Positions 11,661-22,825 of a stretch of 64,000 nucleotides of DNA are shown piece by piece. The position numbers and the translations under genes are program-made. The DNA is taken from contig QVOM02000126.1 in assembly GCA_003586115.2 (NCBI GenBank), positions 10,531,036-10,595,035 on the forward strand. The letters are read 5' to 3'. Below the pieces are notes generated by a model, which was not told the origin of the DNA, made no database searches, and saw only the letters and a list, made by a program, of their open reading frames with translations. This DNA comes from Salvator merianae (lineage: Eukaryota > Chordata > Lepidosauria > Squamata > Teiidae). Numbering within the stretch: position 1 is the first letter of the stretch; the number at the start of each line of letters is the position of its first letter.

Positions 11661-12480
11661 TTTCAGCTGGGATGAATTTCTTGGATCGGATCAGCACGGG
11701 ATGCTCTGATCTGGTCTACTGATGATAAGTCCAGAAATGGCCTGAGTTTAAATTTCATATTTGCAGCTTCCTGTCTCAACTCGCAGGAACCGTGCAGAAC
11801 CAAAATATTCTCAAGAAACAAAGGAAGCACGACCTCCTTTCAACTCCTTGACAAAAACTGTTCCTCTGCTCATTAAAACTGACCTCCGTGGATTAATCTG
11901 CCAAAATTTACATAGGTCAGACGGCTGCTCAAAGCATGAAACCCTTTCCAAAGCATCTCAAAATGCTATTTTTAAAAAAATAAATAAAAGCCCTTCCTCC
12001 TGCCCCGCAGACCTGCCCTCATCTTCTAACCTGACCCCAGCAAAACAGAATATTTAAATGGCTTCCTGGATCATAGGAAATGGAAAGTCCGTAAATGCAG
12101 TTGCATAGCACTCACTTCTAGGGTGAACCCACACTGCAAAAGGAAATGATGACGTAATTTGGCCAGCCAGAGGTTTGCAGAACCCCCCAACCGACGCCCT
12201 CGTGAGTCTGTCTGCTCCAAGCTACTGCTCCCAGGAGTCTCTTTCAGAAGTGGGGACTTGATATGCAAGTCTATGAATCTCTTTAGCTTTCAGTTAGATG
12301 ACCTTTGTAAGGCATAGTGCAGATTGGGTAGAGCCGTTGGACTGCCATCAATAGGCAGCACGAATTTCTTCAGGGAGAAAGCATCCCTGAAGAAAGGCAT
12401 CTCTGGTTTATGGAAGGGGCTTACCTCAATGAGTATAAAGTCACAGAAGGGACCCCTTACTCCTTGCAGCTCAATCCCTG
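11661..12480. other. Intronic sequence without recognised features
   Basis: A 98-aa open frame at 11761-12057 has no splice sites or family resemblance. The rest has no repeat word that I recognise. Confidence 0.35.
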
Positions 12481-12890
12481 GGCCTCTCCACACTTACATT
12501 TGGACCAGGGTCTGCAAGGAGTCCAGAGATCTCCCTTCCACACACAGGTGCAGATTATGGGGAGGCCCCACCAACTGCTAGGTCTCTCCGTCCACACCAG
12601 ATGGACCGTAGCCCAGTCTAGGCAGCCAAAATGGCTGCCTAGACTGGGTTACTGGTACCTCTACCAGAGGTCCAGGGGTCTCTGAAATGCAACAAGGATG
12701 ATTGTGGAAGAGCGTATGCTTCCCTGCTCCAGTTTAGCAGGAAGACCCATTTCAGCGGCGCACCAGTTCCTAGCATTGGGGAACCCAGAATCTTTGGAGC
12801 CAGTGTGGGAACTGTCCCGGAACAGCCTTCCTAATGAGAGAACATTTGCTTTACACATGAATGGTCCCAGGTTTCAATATATTGCTTTTC
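12480..12890. mobile_element. Family D element
   Basis: It contains the near-perfect palindrome CAGTCTAGGCAGCC/GGCTGCCTAGACTGG, and the words TTTAGCAGGAAGACCCATTT and GCGCACCAGTTCC, shared with 4150, 17096, 18506 and 20280-20370. Ends not resolved. Confidence 0.5.
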
Positions 12891-12988
12891 CAATGTCTCA
12901 GGTAAGAGCAGATGGCAGAGAACCTCTTTCTTTATCTAAACATCTGAAAAGTCCTGCGGTCAAGGTCAGATAGTTGACCTGGCACAGG

Positions 12989-13422
12989 GGGCCTTTCGCA
13001 CTTTTCACTAGTGAGCATGCAGATGCTCACTAGTGAAGTGCGCCCGCACTTTGTGAAGGCCCTCGCAATCAGGAGAGGGCTATAGCCGCTCCCGATCGCT
13101 ACTTGTCATAGAGCACAAAATTGCGCTGCACAGCTGTACAGAGGCAGCTGGACTGCTCCTGGTACACAGCATTCGCACCTTCTTCTGGGGCTGGGGCTGG
13201 GGCTGCACAGTCAAGCTGTGTTCCCAGTCGCTACGGCAGTGGCCAGAGGTTTCCTTGGCTGCTGTCCTGACGTGGGCCACCAGCATTCGCACTGGAATGC
13301 TGGAAGCCTGTTGTCAGAATGTTCCAGCCCTTGCAGTGCGAATGGCTGTCACGCTGTGAGGTCTGTTCCATCTTGGAATGTTTGCTTGTGAACATTCCAC
13401 AGTGGAAAGTGTGGAAATGCCC
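12989..13422 (+). mobile_element. Family A non-autonomous DNA transposon
   Basis: Left GGGCCTTTCGCACTTTTC, right AAAGTGTGGAAATGCCC; flanks AGG and AAG differ by one base. It begins with a small hairpin, CACTAGTGAGCATGCAGATG then CTCACTAGTG, seen in most family A copies. Confidence 0.8.
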
Positions 13423-14280
13423 AAGGTATCTTTCTATGTACTTATGGATTATCCTTATACCTATATGTGGGAGTCCTTCTCCTTAACCTTCTTACGCATC
13501 AAGCCAGGGTCCCCCCTCTTCCTTTCTAGAGGCTTAGAGACCAGACTTGCTTCCAAGAGTGGGGGAGCCCCCAAAGAAAAGAAGATAGTGATTACTTGTG
13601 GTAACAAATTAGACCCAACTTATGCCCTCAGTTTGGTCTCATGTTCCAAGAGATTTTCAGGAGCCTTTTCTTCTGAAGCACAAGAAATGAACAGGTATAG
13701 GTGTTCTTTCTGTAGCTACCAGTGTGGTTTTAAGACTGCTTAGTCTTGTTGATGTAAGGGGGGGAGAGGAGAGAGAGAGAGATTCTTCCTTGCAAAATTA
13801 TCAGGACATCTCAAAGCCAGGGCCATCAGGAGCTCCTGGGATTCAAAAGCAATTCATAACACTGGGGGCTGAAAGGGTGTGACGCCTAAAAGGAGGCAGC
13901 CAAGTTGAACAAGGACACCATGATTTACAGAACAAGAGGAGACACACACAGAGAAATGGCAGAAATGTTTTTTTCCTTTTTGATCACGGGTTGTTTTGTT
14001 CTTTTGCAACTGTTGTGGGCAAGTGCAGACAGAAGCCCCTCCCCTTGCCATAACACCGGTTCACAGGCTTCATTTGAAATCCACATGGCTGCACTGACCT
14101 GTGCTTAATCGCCTACCACAGTCTTGAAAAGTTCTTTTTCAAAATGGCTGTCTTGGCTAAGGATCATGGGAGGATCCCCAAACTCTGTTCCTCAGATACA
14201 TCACACATACTCCCATCTACATATGAATCATTATTTCATCCTATTCAACTTGCCTTCACCCATGCTAGTCTAGAAATACA
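13423..14280. other. Intronic sequence without recognised features
   Basis: Low-repeat sequence with a short GA-rich run near 13760-13780. A 121-aa open frame at 13378-13743 begins inside the preceding transposon and has no supporting splice sites. Confidence 0.35.
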
Positions 14281-14632
14281 CACAGTGCATTTCCGCACTT
14301 ACCTTGCTGATCCAGCCCAGCAGGAGCAAACCAGGCTGGTAGCGGTTTCAGAGCTGAACAACTTCTATTGTCCTGGAACAAGAATCCACATTTGGAAGGC
14401 TCATCCCGGACAGCTCCCACCTGGCTCTAAACATCACATGATCTTCAGGGTCAACCTCCACATTCTCCAGTGTTCCTAGCCTTGGAGCCCTGTGGAACCC
14501 ATGTCAGCAGTGCAATTTTCTGCACCACCTAAATGGGTCCCCCGCTAAACTGGCCCACAGAGGTATGCAACCTTCCACATGCCTCCTGGGCCAGTTTACT
14601 TGCGGCAAAAAGGTCAATCGCTGTCCTAGTGG

Positions 14633-14975
14633 CACAGGCGTAGCAAGGGGGCGGTTCGCCCCGGGCGGCGCGTTGTTTGGGGCGGCCCACGGAGCCAGGG
14701 CCCCGCCCGCCGGTGCGCTCGCTGGCCCCGCCCATACACACCCCTGTGCACTCGCTGGCCCCACACGCACGCACACCAGCACGCTTGCTGGCCCCGCACG
14801 CTGGAGCTCGCCCCGCCCACCAGAATGCTCGCCCCGCCCACACGCATGCGCATTTGCTTGCCCCGCCCACATGCCGGCGCGGTCGCTTGCCCCGCCCACA
14901 CGCACACACACCGGCGTGCTCGCCCCGCCCACCGCCGCTTCGCCCCGGGTGGCAAAATTGCTAGCTACGCCACTG
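14633..14975 (+). mobile_element. GC-rich hAT-type MITE nested in a family D element
   Basis: Ends CACAGGCGTAGCAAGGGGG and its inverse CTAGCTACGCCACTG. The 8-base flanks CCTAGTGG (14625-14632) and CCTGATGG (14976-14983) differ at two positions, fitting an old hAT duplication. The interior is a CpG-rich array of degenerate GCTCGCCCCGCCCACACGC-like units. Family D sequence (14290-14624) resumes after it. The long ORFs here are composition artefacts. Confidence 0.8.
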
Positions 14976-15264
14976 CCTGATGGAGACATGGCCTTAGTCT
15001 TCAAGAAAACTCTGTTGCATTTAATAATTGACAATAATAATTTGTTTCATTTTTATCCGTCCCTTAAGCCTATAAAAGACTCCCAGAGTACCTTATAACA
15101 TGTAATACTCGACAGGTTCCTATCCTCAGATATAAAACATAGGTTTGTGCTGAAGCACAGCTCAGCACAAACCTACTGCTTAGAGAGGCCTGGGGCTGTT
15201 TGGGCTTTTTCACACTTTCCACCTTAGAACAGGGTAATTATCCTGCAAACAGTGAGAAAGGCAG

Positions 15265-15450
15265 GAGACAATGACAAAAGCAGGATGCCTCTAAAGGACA
15301 TTTGCAGGAAGTCCAGAGCAGGTGAAGGTTTTGCCTTTATCTTCTGCTTGAGAATGCCCAGAAGCAATTGGTGGCCACTGTATGAGACAGGATGCTCACC
15401 TGGATGGGTGGTGGTCTGATCTTGCAGGGCTCCTCTTATGTTGTTACATT
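15265..15450 (+). mobile_element. CR1/L3-like LINE 3' UTR
   Basis: AGCAGGATGCCTCTAAAGG, GAGAATGCCCAGAAGCAATTG and GGGCTCCTCTTATGTTGTTA mark a plus-orientation CR1 3' end. Confidence 0.75.
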
Positions 15451-15699
15451 ATTAGTTTTGCTCTTAGATCAGACTTTCTCCACCATTTTCAGCAAAGCTG
15501 CTCTTAACAGAAAACCCTCCTTATATCTTATGATTTGGGTTATCTGAAAGATTTTGTGGAGAGAAATCTTTGGTTCTTGGTCAGTTCTAAGCTCTCCAAA
15601 CTGCCTCTAAACCATCTCTGAGGTTTTTTTAAAAATATATATATATGTGAATGTAGCTCAAAATGGAGCACTAGATTGAATGTAGGCTTTCACGGCCGG

Positions 15700-15975
15700 T
15701 TTCAATCTCATTTTGGGGGCTGTTGTGCCATGTTCCACAGTTCTTCTGAGAACCTAAGCTTTCGGACATAGCTACAATATCCACCTTCAGAGGATTTGAC
15801 TTCTGGAAGAGTAAAAAAACAACTGATGGTGTGCTGGATCTTGTCACCCTTCTTATAGATATCTATTTGGAAAGTTTTTTTCTTGGCAGTTATTCTTAGA
15901 TAACATAGCTATATCTGAAAGCTTAGGTTCTCAGAAGAACTATGGAACACGACACAACAGCCCAAAAACTGCTAC
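15700..15975. repeat. Inverted repeat of about 47 bp arms, unclassified element
   Basis: The left arm (about 15716-15762, GGGGGCTGTTGTGCCATG to CCTAAGCTTTC) and right arm (about 15918-15964, GAAAGCTTAGG to ACACAACAGCCC) are inverted copies with a few mismatches. The nearby word GCTTTCACGGCCGG is familiar from dispersed reptile repeats, but I cannot assign the class. Confidence 0.65.
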
Positions 15976-15987
15976 AAAGGAGCCCTA

Positions 15988-16118
15988 GTCCTTTCCACAC
16001 TGAGGCTTATTCCGGACTATATCCCAGAATAGGGACCTGCCATCCATGTCCAAGGCTTGCTATAGTCTGCATATAATCCGGGACATAATCCGGAATAAGG
16101 CCCAAGGCAGAAAGGGCC
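15988..16118. mobile_element. Family B fold-back DNA transposon
   Basis: Ends GTCCTTTCCACACTGAGG and CAGAAAGGGCC, with the interior TATATCCCAGAATAGGGACC. Flanks CTA and TTA differ by one base. Confidence 0.7.
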
Positions 16119-16254
16119 TTAGTAAGTCAGATGCCTGCGTCAGATCTTTGAAAAACACCTTCTGGTTTTCTTTAAGATCTGCTGGGGTCTCTCTCTGAGG
16201 AACACCTGCTTTTATAATATCTGTCTCAGAGCTGAACAAAAGCAATAATTATGC

Positions 16255-16630
16255 CACCTCTCTATTTAGAGAAACACTGGTGCTTTGTAAACATGGGACT
16301 GTGTTAATGTGCCATTCTCCACAAAGGCTGTAATTACAACTTCAGCTATTCATTAACATTCAAAGCGATAATGGGGGATAATGAGCCAGAATTGAGTTTA
16401 TACAACTGAGGGAAGGAAAATAAAAATTAAACAAAGGTAGGGGGAAAAAAATCACAGTACCGCTGAAATCTCATTCGGTGGCATTGAAACACACAGTTGA
16501 TAAAAGACTATCTGAGAGGAATCAGACTGTGAGATGCCCAAGCTCTTATAAAACAGGAAATATTTTAAAGTAGATCTAAATGATTATTTTCTGGAAGATC
16601 CCCATCTCTTTGGGGAGATAGGGTAGGCAA
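16255..16630. other. Single-copy AT-rich intron; possible conserved non-coding sequence
   Basis: No transposon words are visible between about 16255 and 16620. AGGCTGTAATTACAACTTCAG and ATTCATTAACATTCAAAGCG look like a homeodomain-site-rich block. This is a weak compositional impression only. Confidence 0.3.
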
Positions 16631-16685
16631 CTGGTTGCCACAAAGTCACTGGAGTTTCAACTGGCAAAATTCTGCGGGTTGTGCA

Positions 16686-16862
16686 CAGCGGTGGCCACCA
16701 GCTTTAAGAGCTGGTGTTCACGCCCCACGCAAAGCGCACCACGGCTGTTTGTGGGGCCTCCAGGCCTCCGTACTGTCGCAGCAGGTCCTGCTTTGTGCAT
16801 GCTTTGTGGCATGCTTTGTGCGGGGCGCAAACACCCACCCTTAAAGCTGGTGGTCACCACTG
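16686..16862. mobile_element. Family F hAT-type MITE, TSD GTTGTGCA
   Basis: Terminal inverted repeats CAGCGGTGGCCACCAGC and GCTGGTGGTCACCACTG, with a perfect 8-base duplication GTTGTGCA at 16678-16685 and 16863-16870. The interior carries GGTGTTCACGCCCC and its inverse GGGCGCAAACACC. Confidence 0.93.
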
Positions 16863-17095
16863 GTTGTGCAGTTATCAGAAGTGGAAGACCTTCTATTTCT
16901 GCTCAAATGAGCAACTACTGGAAGGATTTTCACTTAATGAACAAGCTACTTGAGCCAAGAAGATGAAGATGAGTCACAGAGCAATTAGGAAGAACAAAAC
17001 AAAGTCTTTCTTCACACTCCACACGGTGAAACTAGAATCTACTACCACAAGATACAGCACTGGCCAATACATGGAATGGCTTCCAAAAAGAGATC

Positions 17096-17560
17096 TGGGA
17101 CCTTTTCGTGCTTACATGTGGAATGGTACAGCATGTCACAAGGCCCAATTCCAGACCTCTCTCTTCTGCCCTCCAGTGCGGTCTAGAAAGACCACACACT
17201 CCTGGCAGTCTGCTACGTCTGCACTGGACGCAGCATAGCCCAATCTGGGGCAGCCATGGACTGGGATGCCAATAGACCTCTTTTCACAAGTCTACCAGCA
17301 TTCCAGGGGCAGCTAGACCAGCCCAGGGTCTAGTCTAGTCCATGCCTCCCTGTTCCATTTTAATAGGGGAACCCAGTTAAGCAGCACACTAAATTGCACT
17401 GCCAAAATGGGACTCCCCCTAGGGCTCCATGGCTAGCAACTTTAGTTCCTGCATGTCAGAGTCATTGCATTACGTTCCAGAGTCACACAAGCTTTGAAGT
17501 GGTATGAGGCCTGTCTCGGAACAGAACATCCAAGTGTGAATGGCCTTTTTCCAGACCAAC
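17096..17560. mobile_element. Family D element
   Basis: Left end GGACCTTTTCGTGCTTACATG. The interior contains AAAATGGGACTCCCCC, TTTTAATAGGGGAACCCAG and GCACTGCCAAAATGGG, all shared with other family D copies. The right boundary is uncertain. Confidence 0.55.
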
Positions 17561-17892
17561 TGGACTGCTCCAGCATGGAACCGCTTGTGAATATCATCTG
17601 TTATACATCAACAATAATAAATTAAGGGAGAGGAGTAAGCCTGCATCTACATGCTGTAAAAAATCAGTTCAAAAGCAACTTAGAAGTGGTACCTGTCACA
17701 CACTATTGTTCCATCCCACCTCTGTGTTAGAATATGCTGAGGTTACAGTGACCGTAATATGCTTTTGTCCATAATCGAATGTCAGTGTGCTTAGTCTATT
17801 GCATTTCAGATAAAGAGACATCTGCATAGTTGTTTATGCCTATGCAGCAGAATAATGCCAGATAGAATTTGGTAGAATTTTGTATACAGTTA

Positions 17893-18219
17893 CAGTAGAG
17901 TCTTGATTATCCGTCCTTTGGTCATCCGACATTCTGGATTATCCGACGTCACGGCTGCTTGGGGGCGTGGCTGTAGGCATTTCCACGCCCCAGACACGCC
18001 CCCAAACATGGCGGCCGCGACGGGCAAGGAGAGAAGGGCGAGTGAAACCTCACCCCAAAACACGCCCCCAAGCGCAGCGGCAGCAAGCAGGGCGAGTACC
18101 TCCAGGCCCCAAAACAAGGGCCAGAGCAAGGCTTTTCTTAGACCCTCCGGATTATCCGACGGTTTCGGCTATCCGACTATCAGCCCGCCCGTTTACGTCG
18201 GATAGTCGAGACTCTACTG
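17893..18219. mobile_element. pogo/Tigger-like (Tc1-mariner) MITE, TA target
   Basis: Ends CAGTAGAGTCTTGATTATCCG and CGGATAGTCGAGACTCTACTG are inverted, flanked by TA at 17891-17892 and 18220-18221. TIRs with ATTATCCGAC-type words are typical of Tigger relatives. The 327-base element has a GC-rich interior with several CpG and a NotI-like GCGGCCGC. No transposase. Confidence 0.93.
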
Positions 18220-18505
18220 TAGCTGCATTTTGTTCTTTCTAGTTATACTTGATCCTTAAGCTACGTTAAAGAATGCTTTGCTTACTTTGATTATGAAACC
18301 AAACAAGTTAATGAATCCTTCTCTGTAGAAGTGAGTATGCTGCCTCTGAGCCTCTTTGTTTTTATTCTGCTTCATGAAGATGTCTGTAAGTCTTCCGTGC
18401 CTGCACTGCGCTATTCTGACACTCTAATCCACTTCCAAAGCGCATTTCCTGGCCTTTAATGTGGATTAGATGGGAACACGAGCTGCCAGACACTGCCACC
18501 TCTAA

Positions 18506-18990
18506 GGCCGTTTTCCACATTTACCACAAGTACAGAACAGGAGGGGTCTTCCTTCCACATGCTGCTGCAGTTTAAGGGAGACAGCGCTCCCTCCTACTGT
18601 GTTCTATCCTCACAGGATGGAGAGTAGGCCAGGCTAAGGTGCCCAAAATGGCGTCCTGGTCCAGTCTAGGACACGCTAGAGGATGGCATACCGGACCACA
18701 GAGGCATGTGGATGGCATGTCTCTGTGGTTCAGTATACCACGAGGGACCTATTTCAGCAGTGCAAAAAGGCATGCCACTGAAATCAGCTTTCCCAGCCTT
18801 CAGAGCATTCAGAGGCACGCTGTGCCCACTCCTAAGCTGGCACGAGCTTCAGATCCAGCACAGGGACTGGCGTGGAACAAACTGTCCCAACACAGACAGT
18901 CTTGTTCTGCACCAGGAGCAATCCGTCCCAGCTTGGGAAAGATTCCCTATCCTAGACCAGAGAGTCCCATCCTGATCCAGGATAGCGGGG
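18506..18990. mobile_element. Family D element
   Basis: It starts GGCCGTTTTCCACATTTACC. It contains CCAAAATGGCGTCCTGG, GGCATGTGGATGGCATG, GGGACCTATTTCAGCAG and AGCTGGCACGAGCTTC, found in other copies. The right end was not resolved. Confidence 0.55.
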
Positions 18991-19790
18991 AGGAGTACGG
19001 AAACTGCTTTTGAGCCCTTTTTATCATTGGTGTCCACGCAGCCTCAGAGCATATTTTCTGATCATTCTGCAATCCTGATACTATAAAAAGAAATCCATTT
19101 TCCTAAAGACAATTAAACAGCTTGTACATAAACCCATCAATGCTGACAAAGGTACACAAAATGACAGAATCCTTTGGAGCCGTTCAATGCTCCTTATCAC
19201 AAGCTGATGTTGAATTATATATGACCCCTGTACTTAAAATACACAGTTGCTGAATTATACATAACACTTTCATTCCCCTGTGATTTTTTGATATATAATA
19301 CACTTGTTATCGACAAGCAACACCGCTGTAGTTTCACACGGATATTACAAATGTTGCTTTATTCAACTGTATTACTTCAATCAGAACGTCTTCTCTTCCA
19401 GTCAGTCATTTTGCATTCACACTCTCGCCTGGTTTTCTTCCTTATCCCTTTTGTAATTCTGAGGAAGCAAATAGTTTGCAATTTTAAGTCTGCTAGCGTG
19501 GTTTATTACTCTTTGCCAACACCTCTGCAGCAAGTTTCAGTCTGAGAGATTTATCAGCTGCTCTAGTAAGAACCAAAATGAATATTAGTCGATATAATTA
19601 ACAGTGAGGAGATTCTTCAAATCAATGGTATCAATTCGACACCATCATTAGCAGAAGAAAGACTTGTAAATCTTGAGGCAGCTGACAACAAATAATAAAC
19701 TATTTATCATTAGAGGAATTATTTCCCAGAAGGGAGAAAATTAAAGGGATGAAACAAAACATCCAGAGTCTGCTGAAAACACAGCTGCTG
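18991..19790. other. Single-copy intron, no gene seen
   Basis: AT-rich, no transposon words. The part 19560-19740 (for example GATATAATTAACAGTGAGG) could be conserved non-coding sequence, but nothing in the window proves it. Confidence 0.3.
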
Positions 19791-19794
19791 TAAG

Positions 19795-20100
19795 CACCAT
19801 CTTGACTGAATGTCTTCTTGAAGGAGCCTTCTCGGTGGTGGCCCACAAACTATGGAATAGCTTCTGCCCTGCAGTATGCCAGTCGTCGTCACGATATATG
19901 TTCAGGGGATTAGTGAAGGAGCACCTATTATCTACCTTGGCCTTTGGCTGAGGAACCAGCTTTCTCCTTCCACCCTTTCAGGCACTGTTGTTAATTTTAG
20001 TGTGTCCATTTTATATTTTGCTTTTATGGTTGTAACCCGCCCTGAAACCCTCAGGTATAGAGTGGGATAAAAATGCTAATTAATTAATTGATTAATTAAT
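19795..20100 (+). mobile_element. L2-group LINE 3' end
   Basis: It contains the end of the RT-domain remnant (CGGTGGTGGCCCACAAACTATGG) and the tail TAACCCGCCCTGAAACCC, then GATAAAAATGC(TAAT)n. Plus orientation. Confidence 0.8.
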
Positions 20101-20370
20101 TCTGCTTATTCTGACACTGCTCAGGTACCACTTCCATTTAGCTGTTTTGCCCTCCACACCCCTAGTTACAATGGTCCAAGCCCCCACCGCTTCCAATAAA
20201 TGGTTCCCTCCCCACAAGATCCAATCTACAAGCTAATCCTGACTGGGACTGGATAGCTGAAAGGCAGCAGACAATAATTTTTGTTGTGAGTGTTCCAGGA
20301 GTCTCTGGATCGGAACAGAGAGGTGTGTGGAAGGGCATATGCTTCCCCATTCCAGTTTAGCAGGCAAGAG

Positions 20371-20870
20371 GCTGTAGTTCAGCAGTAGAGTAAACTGCCT
20401 GGAAAGCAGAGGGTTGCCAGTTCGATCCCCAGTCTCTCCCCGGAAGTAGACAATGGCAAACCACTTCTGTATCTCTGCCAAGAAAACTGCACAGGGTAGC
20501 CCATGGAGTCTGAGAGTGCTGTAGCTCAATGATAGAGGAAACTACCTGGAAAGCAAAGAGTTGCCAGTTCAATCCCCAGTCTCTCCCCGGAAGTAGACAA
20601 TGGCAAACCACTTCTATATCTCTGCCCAGAAAACTGCGTAGAGGTGCCCAAGGAGTCTGAGAGTGCTGTAGCTCATTGATAGAGAAAACTGCCTGCAAAG
20701 CAGAGGGTTGCCAGTTCGATCCCGTCTCTCCCCAAAAGTAGGCAATGGCAAACCACTTCTGCATCTCTGCCAAAAAAACTGCATAGAGGTGCCCATGGAG
20801 GTGCCCACACAGTCAACCAGACGTTAGCTATGAGTTGACAGTACCCAACAACTACAACAGCTAGGGCATC
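20371..20870 (+). mobile_element. Tandem trimer of a tRNA-headed, Bov-B-tailed SINE
   Basis: Three head-to-tail units begin with GCTGTAGYTCA at 20371, 20518 and 20665, exactly 147 bases apart. Each has a tRNA-like A box (TAGCTCAATGATAGAG) and B box (GTTGCCAGTTCGATCCC), then ACAATGGCAAACCACTTCT and a GCCAAGAAAACTGC tail. The last ends in CCAGACGTTAGCTATGAG and an ACAACTACAACA-rich end, as in Bov-B 3' tails. Confidence 0.88.
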
Positions 20871-21294
20871 TCCAAGGGTAGGCCTGGGTCCTCAGGACAG
20901 CCTATTAGTCAGTTGCATCAGGATCACGGGGGCTCAAGGAACACCCTTTATTCATCGTGTGGATGCAGCCCAGGATTATCATCAGCAATAAGAACAACTC
21001 TGGTCTGCCCCGCAGCCATCAGCCTTGGACCATATACAATGTGAGTTACTTATGATCACAATAAAGCTTGCATACTTTGGTCAAGAGCAAGCTGACATAT
21101 GAAGGACTAGAAAAATCATGATGCCTGGAAAGCTTCAGAGAAGCAAAAGAAAGGGAGAAAGGAGCAAAGGATGCACGAAAAGAGTCCAAGAAACTATTTG
21201 AAATGCCCTTTCTAAAGACACATCAAAGTGATGAGTGTTTGTTTGGCCAGTTTCCAGGAACTGGAAAAGGTGCAGAAAAGTGAAGTCAGAACGA

Positions 21295-22080
21295 TCAAGG
21301 AAACTGGAAATGCTCCTTACAAAATCAGGCTGCAATATCTTGGCCTCTTCAGCCTTGAAAGATGGCAAGAGAGGACCCGACTGAAGTATAGAAAATCATG
21401 CACGGTATGTAAAAGGTGGAGACAGAGAAATTATTTTCTCTATCACACAACACTAGGACCAGGGGCACTCTATGAAGTTGATGGGTAGGAGAGTTAGGAA
21501 CAACAAGGGGAAGTCTTTTTTCACCCAAAGGGCCAATGTTCTATGGAATTTGATACCAAAAGACGTGGTAAGAGAATTAAGAATGGGTCGGTCAAATTCG
21601 CAGAGGTCAGGTATATCAATGGTTACTAGAATGGATGCCTAAGTACTGCCTCGATTCCAATTGGAGAGACAGTTGGGATGTTTCTAAAGGCCATTTGCTG
21701 GAAGTCGAGAGCAGGTGAAGGTTTTGTCTTCATCTTCTGCTTGCGAATGTCCAGAATCAATTGGTGGGCCACTGTGCGAAATGGGATGCTGGACCAGATG
21801 GGCTGTGGCCTCATCCAGCAGGGCTCCTCTTATGTTCTTATCTTCCTCAGGTTGGAGAGATAGGCAGGATGCCTCTAAAGGCCATTTGCTGGAAGTCGAG
21901 AGCAGGTGAAGGTTTTGTCTTCATCTTCTGCTTGCGAATGTCCAGAAGCAATTGGTGGGCCACTGTGTGAGACAGGACGTTTGACTAAATGGGCTATGAC
22001 CCAATCCAGAAGCACTCCTCTTATGTTCTTATCTAGAATTGATGCCTAGATACTGCCTCCAGGCTGAAGAGACAGGGGGT
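21295..22080 (+). mobile_element. CR1/L3-like LINE 3' end with duplicated 3' UTR
   Basis: A degenerate RT C-terminus (21310-21600) is followed by 3' UTR segments at about 21676-21775 and 21868-21966. Both carry the unusual variants GCTGGAAGTCGAGAGC and CTTGCGAATGTCCAGAA, so the second looks like a local duplication. A third UTR start follows at about 22036. Confidence 0.8.
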
Positions 22081-22724
22081 GAATCTATGCAGCATCCAGC
22101 ACTGCTGAGTACCAACATGCTGGCAGACTTCTGCCAGCACTTCCAGACCCCACCAACAGGTCTGGCTGCATTTGTGGGGGAGACAATGCATGTAGAATTT
22201 CACTGCTGCAGTGGTTCCTGCAGGATCCATGGTGGTATCCAGTGAATTCAGTGTGCCCAAGACCCTGAGGCTGCAGCTCCACGGCCCGTCCTGGGTCCTG
22301 TCCTTATGCGGATGTAAGCACAGGAGAGACAATTGCAATAGGTAGACAGACCAGCAGGCATTGCCTCGAGTCTCTAAAATACTAATAGGTTGTTCTCGTG
22401 AAACACAAAGATATTAACTTTTAGCTAGGAACCATACATGCTGATATCAGGCTCTTCCTCACATCACAATTTTTGCTATATGTAATCCAGCGCAAACTGA
22501 GCCCCAGACAGTAGTGAAAACGGAGCCTGACATTTAACCTGCTAATTGCTTGTTGGCATTCGGTCGCTTGCCAAGGTCTTGCATCTCATTCTGTGCCAGT
22601 TTGTAAGACAAGCAGCTCACCTCTCAGCTTTTGGTGCAAATCCCCGTACAGACATCCTGAGACTCCCAGGCACTAGCAATTTACTACAGAGTCCAAGTTT
22701 CCAACCCAAAAATTACCTGCTAAC
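22081..22724. other. Intronic sequence without recognised features
   Basis: Several short ORFs on both strands over 22033-22338 have no splice support. No repeat word was recognised beyond the CR1 edge. Confidence 0.3.
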
Positions 22725-22825
22725 CAGCGACGGCCCATGACTTTAAAGGCGGGTGTTCATGCACCACGCACCATGGCTGTTTGCGGGGCGCAAACACCCG
22801 CCCTTAAAGTCACAGGCCGCCACTA
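22725..22825. mobile_element. Family F hAT-type MITE, TSD CTGCTAAC
   Basis: A 101-base element with inverted ends CAGCGACGGCCCATGACTTT and AAAGTCACAGGCCGCCACTA. It is flanked by perfect 8-base copies of CTGCTAAC at 22717-22724 and 22826-22833. Confidence 0.93.

Noticed and set aside
14504..15098. Two overlapping ORFs of about 176 aa, one on each strand
   Set aside because: Composition artefact of the CpG-rich hAT element, open in several frames, with no family resemblance.
17960..18130. CpG-rich stretch as an intronic promoter or CpG island
   Set aside because: It is bounded precisely by Tigger-like terminal repeats and a TA duplication, so it is transposon interior.
20371..20870. Possible tRNA gene cluster (A and B boxes present three times)
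   Set aside because: No acceptor stem or anticodon arm can be folded, and each unit carries a SINE body and LINE-like tail.
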